Source: Anas platyrhynchos
Taxonomy: Eukaryota; Chordata; Aves; Anseriformes; Anatidae
Assembly: GCF_047663525.1 (NCBI RefSeq)
Contig: NC_092591.1
Span: forward strand, 47,779,501-47,843,500
Length of the DNA: 64,000 nt
Direction of reading: 5' to 3'
Shown: positions 24,684 through 36,587 of the stretch, one piece after another
Numbering within the stretch: position 1 is the stretch's first letter
How the letters are laid out: each line of letters opens with the position of its first letter
Position numbers and translations under genes: made by a program
Notes under the pieces: model-generated
Seen by the model: only the letters and a program-made list of their open reading frames with translations
Databases searched by the model: none
What the model was told of the DNA's origin: nothing

Positions 24684-27600
24684 CTCTGAAAAGTTTTTAA
24701 ACCAGCCTCTATTTTCTCTCCTCTAGACGTCATATACCCAGAAAGCTGACAACATGAGTTTGCACAGGTTCTACGCACAGACTAGAACGCACTATTGCTT
24801 ACATACTTCATACCTCAGTAGCAATCGGATCATAACCATAACCAAACAAGATATGCCAAACTGGGAAGTCAGACTTTCCTTACAAATCCAGATGTAATAT
24901 GTTGTAACCAGGAAAACATAATAGGATCCTACAAGGCTGATTTCTAAGTGAGAAATTGCATATACAGATATATACATATATATATATATGTTTCTGATTT
25001 CATGCATTTCTGTTCATTAGAGACATATCTTCAGAGCTGAAATTGATTCCATTCATATTACAGCTCATTACAAATGGAAAGAAAGCATGCCTACTTAATG
25101 AACGAGTGTTGCAACAATGAATTTAACTTGGAGACTTTAATCACCATCCCATTTTTTTGCCCTCCTTCTCTGTATCCATTCTAAAAATCTGTCCGTAGAA
25201 ATGCAGCTTCAGTAAAGAGGCCTTTACTGTACTCACGTAGTACAATGACGCAGATAACACACAAAGTCAGATTTACACGTGCTGATAATGGTTGATTGGG
25301 TATTACCAGATGACGACCCCATTGCTGTAAGACAGCACTGAAATCAGCATGGAATTCCACAGGGAATTGATTCTCTGTAGTCAGAGCTCACCTTTCCACT
25401 GATGCCTCAGAACTCACTATCTCTTGTACTCATCACGTAACATGGCAATGAAAACTGCAAGTCTTCTGGACTGAAACAACTTCAGTATGTTAGTAATAGT
25501 TAGCTTTGCATCCATTTTTAAATGGAAACCTACATTCAACAGCCTGAGCTGAGAGAACACCATGAAGAAACAAAACAAGCTAGAACGCAGTCCAGACAAG
25601 TCAGAAATTTGAGAGTTAAATGTTTCAAGCATTCCTCCCTAACTGTAACTACTGAGCATACCTAGAGGTGGTAAATAAAGCAATATATTTTAATATATTT
25701 TAAAGACATAGTACCTTCAATAATTTTGGCAGAAATTTTCCATCCTGATTTTATCAGATCACGTACCTCCAGAAAAAATTAGACCTGTTTGACCATACAG
25801 CACAGAGCCACAATTTCCACATCCTACTTTATTAATAACCAATATAATAATCTACAAGATTAAATTTTTTTCCACACCTTCCCCTCCCAGAAATAAAAGC
25901 AATATTTAAGTTGCACAATCAAGCATTCAGACCAGGAAACGTCTGAATGACCATGTCCCGCAGCAGTTTTATTCGGCCTCTCCACACACAGATGATCTGA
26001 TAGAGTTTTTAATTACAATTTAATAGTTGCTTCCACCAGAGTCCTGACAGGATGAGTAACCAGGATGTGGCATTAATGAAGCCATTTATATGTATTTTTT
26101 TTTAATTTGTTCCAGATTTCAGGAAAGTGTTAATAAAACAGCAAGGGCATGAAAAGAAGAGAAAACATATGCTTATGACTCACAAAACTGAATAATCCTT
26201 TGAAGAGTGGTTTTGCCAGATTTTGATGGATTTTTTTTTCAGTAGCGCTGTAGTTTGGTTAAGCACATGCTTTTCTTTCACACGTGTTTGCTAACTCTTA
26301 CACTCCTCATTTTCCAGGTAACTCCCCTGAGGAACAGCCAAGAATACAAACATGTAAATAGCCACTCAGTGTTAACAAATAGCACGTTCTGAAGTATTCA
26401 AGCACTTAGAATGCAAAATTATTTGCAAGAAGTCCCACTGGTTAAGGCAAACCAATATTCCCAATGTAATCTGGGCTTTAGCTCCTTAGCTGTAAGTACA
26501 GCATAAAAAACCCTCTGTGGTATGCTGTTACAGCTCTAGACATCACAGAAAACCCCACAAATCTGTTGCAAAAACATTTTTAAAACTTTGCACTGAAGAA
26601 AGCACATGATTACATATCCAACAGAATTTTTAACTGTGGCTCATTTAATACACACCATCATGCCCATACAAGACTTGAGACAAAAGATACTCTGAAAAAT
26701 ACAGATGTTTGGAATAAAAGATTGCATTAGCATGAACACATAAGTAGCTCAAGGAAAGACCTAAGAGGCAACCCTAAAGATGTCACATCCCAGTTTGAAA
26801 TCCTAGATGCTTCTACCATCTTTATGGTTAAATATATATTTTTATGTTTACGTTACAACTTTTCAAACAAAATTAATGTTTAAATATATGAAATAGTAAA
26901 CCAATAGTAGAAATTTAGCCACCAAAACAATTTTCAAAGTAAGTAATTATCTGCTTGGTCTGCAAAGATCCTTTTAATCCTTAAGCCAACAAGAATAATT
27001 TTGTACTTGATACAATCTCTAGAATGGCGTTTTGCATATGACTTACATATCATACATTTCTAGTAATCAAATGCTTCACTAACTTTGAACTCTCACATCC
27101 CTACCCTTGTCTTTCCATAATTTGTGCAAACCATGTACAAAGATTCCACAAGCGGCCACATTATAAAACTGGAATACTTAGACCTCCAGCGTTTACTTCT
27201 CTTTGTACACTGAGAGGAACATCAAAAGTGCCTTTTTGAGACCAAGAACCAGCTTGCAGGGGGATTGCTATCGAAATCTCTGAATTACATTTTAAGCAAA
27301 AAACATTTTGAGTCAATCACAGACAAATAAGTAGTATCATTTCATTGCCTTAAAGTAAACAGGTAAAATACTTTGATTTGCAAAAATAAATTATGTTGTG
27401 GATCCTGAGACAACTTTTTCAAATCCGGATTTCTCTGAAATAATTATTAAGTCAAATTACGTTTCCCTAGTATATGGTCTTTTTGTGTTGTGTCTATTTA
27501 TTTTACAGAGATTATAGGGTATGCTATTCTTTTGTGCTTTCACTTAAGTTTCAAGTACATGCACTTTTGAGCTTACTCTGGTTGCCCAATAGTTTTAAGT

Positions 27601-28713
27601 TACATACGAATTAAAAGTTGTACTTAAACTACCATAAATGAAGAGACCATAAAATGCTGTCATGTCACTTCCAAAGTCTCAAATGAAGAAACAGGCTACA
27701 AATAAATCCTACCTCAATACCACTTTATTTCAAAGATATTCACCACGTCATCAGAAGAGCTGTATTATGCATGGATATATTCTGTACTCTTTACTTGAGC
27801 AACTTCATTTATATAAATATTTGCGAACTATTGCAAGAAGCATTACTTACAGGCCATTTTTATGCACTATAAAAACCTCCTCCGCTAGATGGCTCTGGCA
27901 CTACGTGCATCAGAGCTAAAACAAGCACACCAGCAGCTAGTTATTAAGAAAGGCATCTGATATTGGCAAAGTAATATACTCAAGAACAACAGCAACAAGA
28001 TGATTTTGAAATAAAATCTATATATATACGCACACGTATTTAACAAAACATTTTTACCTTTGAGTTAAAAAAAAAAAAAGGCAGAACATATGGCCTTCAC
28101 ATCCCAGATTCAAACACACGATAAACATTTTGAAAATTCAAATTGCTTATTTTCTTGTATAATAAAAAAAAACACTATACAAGTAAAACAGACATGAGGT
28201 CTACATGGCACCATGAACCATTCAAGAATATGGCAATACTAACACATTTCCTTCATCTGAGAGTGTTTGCTGTGCATATAGCTTCCAATATGCATGCTAG
28301 TCAAATTTCTCATCATGAAGCTAAACTGTGCCATGTAAACTTAGCCAAATAGGCATACACTACAGCTGATGAAAGGCCTTCTAGAATTCATTATACGACT
28401 GTATTGCAAATGGTATGCAAAGACATCTAACAGCCCAACCTAAAACAACTTTCAGGTAAAATACTTTTCTCAAACTAATATAGTTGAATAAATAGAGACT
28501 AAACAGCATATTTAAGCATAGAAAATAGTGCAAATTTCAAGTTCAGAATTGCAGCTACTTTATTAACTGGTATCTTAAAGGCTTCTTCCTTCGCATTCTG
28601 ACTTCACTTGTCATTCTACTCTTTACTCATAGAACTGGTTGCTACTGCAAAGTCTGCAGGCAACTGATTATATTTTACTTCACCTAAAATACCTACACAT
28701 TGTGTAAACGGAA

Positions 28714-28770
28714 TGATCTATATACATAGATCATATATATATATGATATGTATATATATACATATATACA
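28714..28770. repeat. AT-rich palindromic tract
   Basis: Alternating TA runs with nested palindromes, including a perfect 18-bp palindrome at 28730-28747 and a second at about 28749-28762. Probably a microsatellite prone to cruciform formation. Confidence 0.7.
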
Positions 28771-29094
28771 TTTTTTTTTTTTAAATAACATACATCCTTT
28801 AAGTAAGGAAACTTCGCAAATGCATGTTTTCCTTTTCAGGAAAGGGCTAGTGACGAATTAAAGTAGACACTTCCATTTAACAGGTTTTTAGAGTTTCCAT
28901 GATCTCTAAAGCCTGGAGAGAATAAATGATAAAGGACATATGAGGAAGAACTATTAAAAGATCACTGCTTTTCCCTTACCACTTTTATATTTAGCAGATC
29001 TTCGCTTTGTTTAAAATGAGTAAACACTTTTCCAGTTATCTGTTCTTTTAATATTTCTTCTTTGTTCATCCATGTTTATCTTCATCTGTTATAT

Positions 29095-29163
29095 TCAAAA
29101 TGTTAGTGAAGATCTTTCAGTACTGACTCTAAAATCAGACTGAATATTTAGCATTGAACAAAC
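29095..29163 (-). CDS. LTO1: LTO1 terminal coding exon 5
   Basis: 69 nt, 22 codons plus TGA at 29097-29095, too short to stand out as an open frame. It encodes VCSMLNIQSDFRVSTERS then SLTF, aligning residue by residue with the human end FCSLLNVQPDFKISAEGS. The acceptor is ttttttag and phase 0 fits exon 4 exactly. Confidence 0.92.
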   Translation of the reverse strand, partial: VCSMLNIQSDFRVSTERSSLTF

Positions 29164-32100
29164 CTAAAAAAGAATACATGAAAGTGTTTCAATGTGTCTG
29201 TTTTCCAAAAGAATGCTCAATAAAACTACCGATTCCTCCGTTTCTCTTTTTTTGGTCCTACTTGTAATTCATTGTCAAATAATGTCTATGTTTTTCCTTT
29301 AATTTCTTTCCTTTAAAAAAAATAAAATGTTGCATTTGCTATCATTTGGGGAATTTCCTATTCTAAGTATTTTTATACTGCGTCTGCTTTTTGAACAGAT
29401 TTAGAGATTTCTTGCAAAAATTAATACTATTTTGTTCTAAAAATACCAACTTGATCTTACAAACCTGTTTAAATTTTCCTCTGATTTTTTCCAGATCTTC
29501 TTGAAGCTTTTCATAAGTGGGGTCTTCATACGGGAACTTCTGAATCATTCCTATTAATGAATCCAGAGCCTTTCTCTTTTTACTACAAAACAAAACACAA
29601 TAATAAAAATTAGCCTGCTATAGAAGTTCTCTGTCAGTATGAAAATGATACCAGTATTTTATAATTCAGGGCATAGAATCCAGTCTTCCATCCTTCTTTC
29701 AACCTCCCTCATTTAACTCAGAAATTAAACTGTAGCACAACTGACAAATGTAATGTTTTGTTTTTAACTTACCTGCCAAAAATGAAGATATATTCAAGAA
29801 ACATGACTGAGTGAAATAAAGAAATGCAATAAAAAAGTTCACCAGAATACATGTCAAGATAGCTGAAAGCATGGTGGCAATTCTTTCAAATAAATTAATC
29901 AAATCTGGACATAAAATAAAAGATTAGGTTATTCTAAAGGAAAGTAATCAATGCATGGAAGTATATGCACCTGTGCAGCAAAACACAGAGGTAATGAAAA
30001 AAAAATGAGGGGAGAAGATGGGAGCAAAAGAAATGTAGCAAGATCTATTTGTGATACACCTCTAAAACATACACTACCTTCAGGTATATAAACCACACAG
30101 TAAAAGCGCAGTGCAAGATAACTTGATTTTGTATGATCTCAATACTTCCACCCCGAAGAAGAATTCTAATTTTTAATCAATAATATTGTTTAGCTATTAA
30201 CATGTCACCCTTTTAACAATTATCATACCTTTTTAGTTAGAAAAGGTCTATGAGTGGTCAGTACACTTGATTCTTTCTGATGCTGAAGTGGTGTTACTAA
30301 CATTTCATAAGCTCATATTACTTTCCATACAGATAACAGAATGGATGTCATAGAAAAATATAGGTTGGAAAGGAAGTCTAGCCTAGGTCATCTAGCCTAC
30401 CTTCCGCCCAAGGCAGGACTAACTTTAAGGCCAGAGAAAGTTGCTTGGTACCATCTCCAAACATACTTTGAAAAATCTACAACGATGGAACTTCTGTTGT
30501 CAACTTGGTCAACCTGTCAAACTGCTTAGCTGCTCACACTGGTAAGGGTTTTCTCTTTACACCCTATCAGAAATTCAATAGTTTCAGCTTGTGAAAGGTG
30601 CTTATTATCCTTTGCACACTACTGCAAAGAATAAGTCTCTAGGACTTCCCTTTATGTAGTACAATTAGCTATCTCCTTTGTTTTTTCTTCTTTAGCGTGA
30701 AGAAACCAAGTTCCCTTATCCTCTTTTCAGTATCACATGGTCCAGAATAGGATATAATCCCAACAAATCTCTGCTCACCCTTCTGGTTTTCAATATATAT
30801 ATTTTTTTAACTTGGGAGAAGGCAAAACTGAACAATATAATTTGAATAATCTGAAAAACTATTGAAGGAACCTTTTTTTTTTTTTTTTTTTAAACCTTAC
30901 CTGTTCTTTTCATCTGTGCATTTGCTGAGCAGACACTGCCAGGTCAGTGCAAAGCCAAGGTAGCTGCCGATCTAGGAATTTATAAGAATACCATGAAAAA
31001 AATAAACATATGCATACAAATCATTAAACAAATGTATACAAACAGTACTACATTATATCCCACTCTTCAGGAAACAATTTATTGCCTATACAAACACATT
31101 TCATGTTGAAAAGCTCAATAAATTAGGGTAAGATGAATGAGGGATATCTGTGTTACCCAGTACAACAGTCAGAACACTTCTTGTAAGAAATCTGTTTAGC
31201 ATCAGATGAAAACAGTATTTAAAATGCAGCATGAACAGCAGTCCTGCAAAACACTATCCATATTGACACCCTCTGAACCTCAAAATTTATGAAACTGATG
31301 TATGGCAGTAGGGAAATAATTCAGAAACAACCTATTTAAGATGCTTTGGTAAGTATGTGTTTTTGCAGCAGTGTCAGCTTAAGCAGCTCCTGTACAGCCC
31401 CAGAAAAAGCTGTACCAGCTTGGCTGAGGGAGCAGCCAAGTCAACCAAACAGGAAAACACATTTTTTCTGAGTTAATATGCAAAGAATGTTACTAGCCTA
31501 ACTCATGAGGGTAGCACAGAATCAGAAAGAAGCACAGGAAGCTGACTAAGCCAGTCTTGCTGCCAGAGAGCTTTTCATTACAACTGTAATCAAATAGGAA
31601 TATACTGGAATATAATAAGAATATGTTCTTCAATGCACCAGCTTGTAAGTCAGCTGGAGTCTCTTTCTAAAATGATTTAGCATTCTCAGAAAAACAACAC
31701 AGACACTTAAAACATAAGTGAGCTGACTTCAAGGTAGTTAAGTCCAAAATTATAGCCTAATCCCACTTCAGTCCACATGTGCATACACCTGCCATTTAAA
31801 CGTAGTAAACATAGTTTAACTTGGAAGTTCCCATAACCTTAAAACCACTTCAGAGTAAAGCAAGAATGTTTGGGAATACCAGTCTCCTGGCAGTTATGTT
31901 TGATATGGTACACAGATCAACTTTTGTTACTTCGTGTATTTTATTTATTTATTTTAAGGCTCAAACGTGGGTTTGGGACTTAACATTTCATTTAGTGCTT
32001 AAGCATATTTGAAGTGAGGCAATTTCACCTGCGTGCACCAAAACTGCTTGGAGTCTCCAGGTAGGTGGAGACAACCCACAGACTTGGTACCTAGCTGCAC

Positions 32101-33299
32101 CAAGCTGCTGCGGGCTGGAGACATGTGCCCTTGGACGCTTCACAGCGGTATGCTCAGCAGAATTAGCAGCGCCCTACCACAGGGGCACAATCTTCTGCTT
32201 GAGCCCTAGTGGATACTGTGTCCAATACCGCCTAAAAGATATGATGGATAACAAACGTTTTATTTGTAACATCTTAATTTAATTCTCTATCAAGCAAGGC
32301 CCCTGTCAGATCAGTACTGTAGTTCTGCTCACGGCTGACAGTTCAAAAACTGCCCAATTCATCCCTTCACATGACTCCCTATCTACAATTTTAGTCTCTT
32401 CAGGAACTTCCCAACATAAGTAGATCAGTGCACTTCTCCTATATCATGGCCTACACAGGACAGTTTTGCATACAGCCATCTGTATTTAGAAGCTGCTGTT
32501 CAATGCTGTTTTCTTAGAACTTCAGAGCTGTAGCATCACTAGGAAAATATTTCATCACTATATATCTCTGTATCACACCAAGTGTAAACCAAAATTTTAT
32601 AATAACCATCCTTTCAGAATTTGGGTTTACCGATTTCACTTCATAATGGATTAACATAATTGCTGCTGTTCTGCCAGTAGCAATATTCACCTGACAAACT
32701 CTCCCAATGTTAGAAGTAGCAGAGAGTAAAACACAGACAACCAGAATTGTCCTGTTGGAGGAAAGTGACTTGGGTGAAGAGCCAACACCGCATGGTTTTC
32801 CCTAATGCTGAACCACAGAGGATGGTCCGGGGGTTAAATTTTGGGTTAAAGAAATCAACATATACAATTTGTCTCGAGCATGTTTATTTGATTTCTCTCT
32901 TATCCTTCCTTTCAGGAGAAAAAAAAATAAATCAAAATGGGATCAAATAAACTTTAAAAAAAAAAAAAAAAGCCTATTTAACAGTTTCCTCGCGACACAG
33001 CCCCCAGCCCCGCGACCTGAGGCGCCTTCCCCCTTACCTCGGCGCCCACCCTGGCCCCGTGGCGCGCCCCGTGCCTCCTCCCCTCAGCAGCCCCAGCCTG
33101 GCGGCCTTCGGCGTAGCCCTCCTGATAGCCCTCGCCGTGGAACCTGCGGACACACACACACACGGACGGTTTCTGACGCTGGTTCCCACTTCACTTTCTG
33201 CCGTTCAGACGCCAGGCAGGGGCTGCCCTACCTGTGCTCGGCCATCACGATCTCCTCGAACATGTCCGGGCCGGGCCCCGGGGCCGCGGCGGCCGCCAT
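29095..33299 (-). CDS. LTO1: LTO1 (ORAOV1) gene, five coding exons, 143 aa
   Basis: LTO1 partners YAE1 as the adaptor that brings the cytosolic Fe-S assembly machinery to the ribosome-recycling ATPase ABCE1. Joining 33299-33232, 33143-33038, 30971-30901, 29582-29465 and 29163-29095 on the minus strand gives one frame of 143 codons with GT/AG at all junctions. The family hallmark, ten G-x-x-x units, is complete: Gly at 28, 32, 36, 40, 44, 48, 52, 56, 60 and 64. The C-terminal half contains SLIGMIQKFPYEDPTYEKL and DLEKIRGKFKQ as in human. The N-terminus is longer than the human one by an Ala/Gly/Pro-rich stretch; a second in-frame ATG (codon 13) lies where the human protein begins to align. The first ATG has G at -3 and +4. 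The protein ends in L-T-F. The position between CCND1 and FGF19 matches human synteny. Confidence 0.97.
29465..29582 (-). CDS. LTO1: LTO1 coding exon 4
   Basis: 118 nt encoding the rest of the split Ser codon and KKRKALDSLIGMIQ through GKFKQ. The acceptor is ttttgtag and the donor gtttgt, a weaker donor than the others. Reading through it would add an unrelated tail. Confidence 0.96.
29583..30900 (-). other. LTO1 intron 3
   Basis: 1318 nt holding a decayed CR1 at about 30330-30790 and a T19 run at 30873-30891 (an A-run on the gene strand) just inside the donor. Confidence 0.85.
30335..30790 (-). mobile_element. Old CR1 LINE fragment, antisense to + strand
   Basis: Starts with a degenerate catagaa...ggttggaa, then gtcatctagcctacctt, and later caacctgtcaaactg, ttcttctttagcg, and ttatcctcttttcag. 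These keep the order of landmarks of the CR1 3' region in reverse. Many changes and gaps imply an ancient copy. It lies in LTO1 intron 3, in sense with the gene. Confidence 0.65.
30901..30971 (-). CDS. LTO1: LTO1 coding exon 3
   Basis: 71 nt encoding IGSYLGFALTWQCLLSKC and TDEKN, aligning with human IGCYQGFAFAWKCLL. The acceptor is attcctag and the donor gtaagg. Confidence 0.95.
30972..33037 (-). other. LTO1 intron 2
   Basis: 2066 nt, AT-rich, with an A-run at 32956-32971. No other feature recognised. Confidence 0.85.
33038..33143 (-). CDS. LTO1: LTO1 coding exon 2
   Basis: 106 nt encoding FHGEGYQEGYAEG and most of the deca-GX3 repeat. The acceptor tccgcag sits directly against a TG repeat and the donor is gtaagg. 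It ends in phase 0 at VGAE. Confidence 0.95.
33150..33163 (+). repeat. (AC)7 tract at LTO1 intron 1 acceptor
   Basis: Read on the LTO1 strand this is (GT)7 ending six bases before the exon 2 junction, where a pyrimidine tract is expected. Confidence 0.9.
33232..33299 (-). CDS. LTO1: LTO1 coding exon 1
   Basis: 68 nt from the ATG at 33299-33297. It encodes an Ala-rich leader, then PDMFEEIVMAEH. The donor gtaggg follows and the next codon (Arg) is split 2/1 with exon 2. Confidence 0.93.
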
Positions 33300-35699
33300 G
33301 ACGCCGCCAGAGCCCTCCCTCAGCGCGGCCCCGCGGCGCGCGGCAGGCCGGGAGCGGACGGCGAGCCGTTGGGGCCGCGCGCGGGAAGCGCACGGTTAAC
33401 GGCCGCCGCCAGCACCAACGGCCCGCGCCGGCCCTGAGGCGGCAGGGGGCGGCAGCGCGCCGCTGACAGAGCGGGGTGGGACGGGGAAAGGGAATAGGGA
33501 GCTGTGGGCGAGCTGCGCCTCCCTCCCGTGACAATAGCGGGATGGATCCTTACTGTGCGTTAAGTTATGCCAGCAGCCTGGTTTCTGGATGGCGCAGCTT
33601 GCGTTTGTTTTCCTGTCAGCCTGGCTGGCGGTTGGCAAACACCAAGTCATGCACCCAGCGACCAGTACGGCTAACTCCTGACAGAAGGAGTTGTGGAAAC
33701 TACCACAAGCCCCTTTTGTTTGGATCCGAGACGCTTTCGACTTTCAATTAGTGTATTTTTTATGTAGTTAGATGGCCAACCGTTAGTATGCCGGTCTATT
33801 ACAACATTCACTTATTGTTACAAATGAACACTGGTAAAACAAAACATTTGTCCTTATTTATAAATACATACGCTAACTTATTGGTTCTTCAGGTAATTAG
33901 ACTTGAGACATTTCATGAAATGTGTGGCTCTGCGGACACCAATCCACACAGCGGTACAGCCGGTCTGTTAGCCTCTGAGACAAACACAGGCAGGGGATTG
34001 AATAGACGGCTCCGAGGTCCTGAGACGTGTCTACAGAATAAATAAAACCACTAGAGCAAAATCAAATTCATACTAGTAAAGGTTTAGCTAACGAGATGCA
34101 CCAATCACTGTTCATTAAAAATGCTCCATCGCAACAGGCTATATTGATTTGTAAGGAGTGACTGCAGTCAGTCAGCCAGCTCGTTTTCTGCATTAATTTA
34201 ATGCTTAGGTGTCGATGGACATTACGTGAAATTAAATCACTGAAGGTTTGCAAGGTGTGTATCTACTGTACTGTCTCACAATCACAAACACGTATTGTTC
34301 ACTAACCATATGATGCCAGTGGAAATATAAAGTAACTCCAAAGCTAATGACTACAATTTATATCTTTGGAAGTTAATGCAAAGCAAGGGCTTTGATCTCA
34401 GTAGGTAGGTGGATTGATTCATTATGTTGCAAATATAACAGTATTCTAGCAAGAAGTCTACCAAACACTGCTCTCATTTTGGGGTATTCTTACGTGTTCT
34501 CAGCAATCCATTTCATCTGTCAGGGTTCCTGAGAAACTTGCTGTATGCCTGGACAGTCACAAAGTCACCCGTAATTCAGAGTCTAAATGATGTGTTTTTC
34601 CCACTTCCAGTTGCTTCCAAGGCAAACGTATCTCTGCTTTCATCACATCTGATGCCGCCTGAAAGGAGGGTTGGCTATCATACATTTTTGGAGAAAAGAA
34701 AGTACATTTATTTTATTATTATTAAACGAACAAGTCCTTCTCCTTGTCCCAGGGTTTCCATGAACATAGTTTCAGTACTTGGAGCAGGGGTAACACTGAT
34801 ACTTCGGTTCCTGAATAAAGGTTTTACAGCTCTTCACACTTCCCCAGAGTGGAAATGGAGATGCCCAGTATCTCCTTTTCTATAGCTTTCTCACTACTCT
34901 TACAACTCGTATTTACACATCATAGCTTCTAATTGAGACTTCACAAGGAGACATTTGACACCTGACCTTTTAAAACCCTTTACAGCTGTAAAACCTACTC
35001 CTGCAAAGGAAAGCCTGGCAATTGCCTTACTGTCTTTGAGAGATGGTGGCCAGCCAAGGCTCACATAGCGCAGAGCAAAAACGTGCGCGGTGGTGGTGCT
35101 GTTTGCATTCCCACAGAACCGAAGACAATGGTGTTCAAAGGTTTTGCACACCAAGTTCCTGACCGAGTCAGGTGTCTAATGGCAGGGAAAGCATTTTCCA
35201 GTAATCGTTCCACCTCACACAGGGATCTTGTCACTTTTCATAAGCAAAGCAGCCAGGCCTGGTCAGAGCTTGGATGGGAAACCTCCAAGGGAAACTAAAG
35301 TGCTTCAGGAAGTGGTGTGGGTAATTTAGCTCCTGGCATTCTTCCCCCTGTCTGAATAAATATTGAACCAACCTCTAACCATGCTGTTACAGTAAGGAAC
35401 ACCGTGCTGGTGGTGGAAGATGCAGACCCAAAGGTGTCAGCAAATAGGGTCACAAGATGCTATTCACATATGTAAGGATGCTCGACTTTGTGCTCTTGAC
35501 AATATTCACAATAATGTTAAATCTACTTTAAAATCTCTCACTGGTTAATGTAAACAGTGTGCCCCCTGAATTCTGTCATTTGTTGTGTTTCCCATCAAGA
35601 CTGTCTTAGTTTGCTTGTTTTCTGTTTTTTGATTTTTATGAAAGGGTCTTGACACATACCTGATGTTCAAAAATAATATAGTGTCTGATCAAAAACAGA

Positions 35700-35782
35700 A
35701 ATGAAAAAGAAAAAAACAAAACAAAACAAAAACAAAACAAAAAAAAAAAAACAACCAACCAACCAACCAAACAAACAAAACA
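35700..35782 (+). repeat. A-rich CAAA/CCAA simple repeat
   Basis: Runs of aaaac, an A13 stretch, then tandem caac/caaa units. It could be the decayed tail of a retroposed element, but no body is recognisable upstream. Confidence 0.8.
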
Positions 35783-36043
35783 GAATACCCAAAGCACAAA
35801 AACTTTTGAAATAAAACAACTAGAAAGTCAGGACTGTGTCTCCCAACACATGAAGAGTAGGAACCCTCCGGATGTGCGGCAGTGGCTTAGCACAAAGGAG
35901 AATATGAAACACCATGGGAGATGTTCTGCAGCCAAGAAATCTGCAATTCCTGTGAGTCACCCTTGCAGCATTTCCAAACTGAAATGTTCAGTCCCTCTTT
36001 TCCTGCCAGAAATAAAGATCTTTTTCAGGCAACACGGCCATTT

Positions 36044-36057
36044 CCCCCCCCCCCCCC
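36044..36057 (+). repeat. C14 homopolymer
   Basis: Fourteen consecutive C residues, a likely sequencing trouble spot. Confidence 0.95.
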
Positions 36058-36581
36058 AGGTGCACTGATAAGTATGGTGCCATTCTGTAAAAGAGATCAG
36101 CCTTCTACCTACATCGCTTTTGTGTTTTGCAGGTGGATGGTTGATGTATTAATATAAAAATCCACTCATGGAGCATGTAGTGTGGTTCAAGTCTGGTTGG
36201 AAATTGCTACCTTTAGTGCCCACAATGTGCAGATGCTGGCGTACCAGCATGCAGCTTTGCCTGTGCTGGAAATTTGCTCTGGCTGCAGCCATCCGCAAAT
36301 CCTCGCTGAAGAAGGAGCCATTTCCAAAACCCTTCCATGACAAAGATACTTTTCTTAGACTTGCAGTTTCATGTGAAGCTCAGCAGCAACTGGCGGCAGA
36401 CGGACTTGAAGTCCAGCATTGGCCCTAACTGGCTTTGGGAAACTCACTCTGTGTTGTACTTCAGCTGCACCTCTCCACACAGGTGCTGTGGACCCAGACT
36501 CCATGGTTTGATAAAGCTCCTTGAAGTGTCTACTTCACAGTTACAAAAGAGTCAGATACATTTCCATGTTGAAGATGATTT

Positions 36582-36587
36582 TTTATT
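36582..36587 (-). terminator. FGF19: Candidate FGF19 poly(A) signal
   Basis: AATAAA on the minus strand, 1.5 kb after the FGF19 stop. Another AATAAA lies at 36937-36942. The choice between them is uncertain. Confidence 0.4.

Larger units (their letters stand above)
17721..29094. other. CCND1-LTO1 convergent intergenic region
   Basis: About 11.4 kb, AT-rich, between the CCND1 poly(A) site and the LTO1 stop codon. The right part must include the LTO1 3' UTR, whose end I could not fix (AATAAA candidate on the minus strand at 28559-28564). It holds one CR1 tail, T and A runs, AT palindromes near 24967-24990 and 28714-28770, and no recognisable gene. A slightly GC-richer patch at about 20870-21500 gives a 154-codon reverse frame without family resemblance. 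Confidence 0.75.
32990..33480. promoter_or_regulatory. LTO1: LTO1 CpG-island promoter
   Basis: A GC- and CpG-rich block covering LTO1 exons 1-2 and about 180 bases upstream of the ATG, with AT-rich flanks. No TATA box is seen upstream of the ATG on the minus strand. The cap site is probably within 33300-33480. Confidence 0.75.
33481..36560. other. LTO1-FGF19 intergenic region
   Basis: About 3.1 kb between the LTO1 promoter and the likely FGF19 3' end. It holds an A/CA-rich simple tract (35700-35782), a C14 run (36044-36057) and nothing else recognisable. Confidence 0.75.

Noticed and set aside
29699..29902. 67-codon reverse frame in LTO1 intron 3, considered as an extra exon
   Set aside because: Hydrophobic translation unlike LTO1; exons 3 and 4 join in frame without it and match human.
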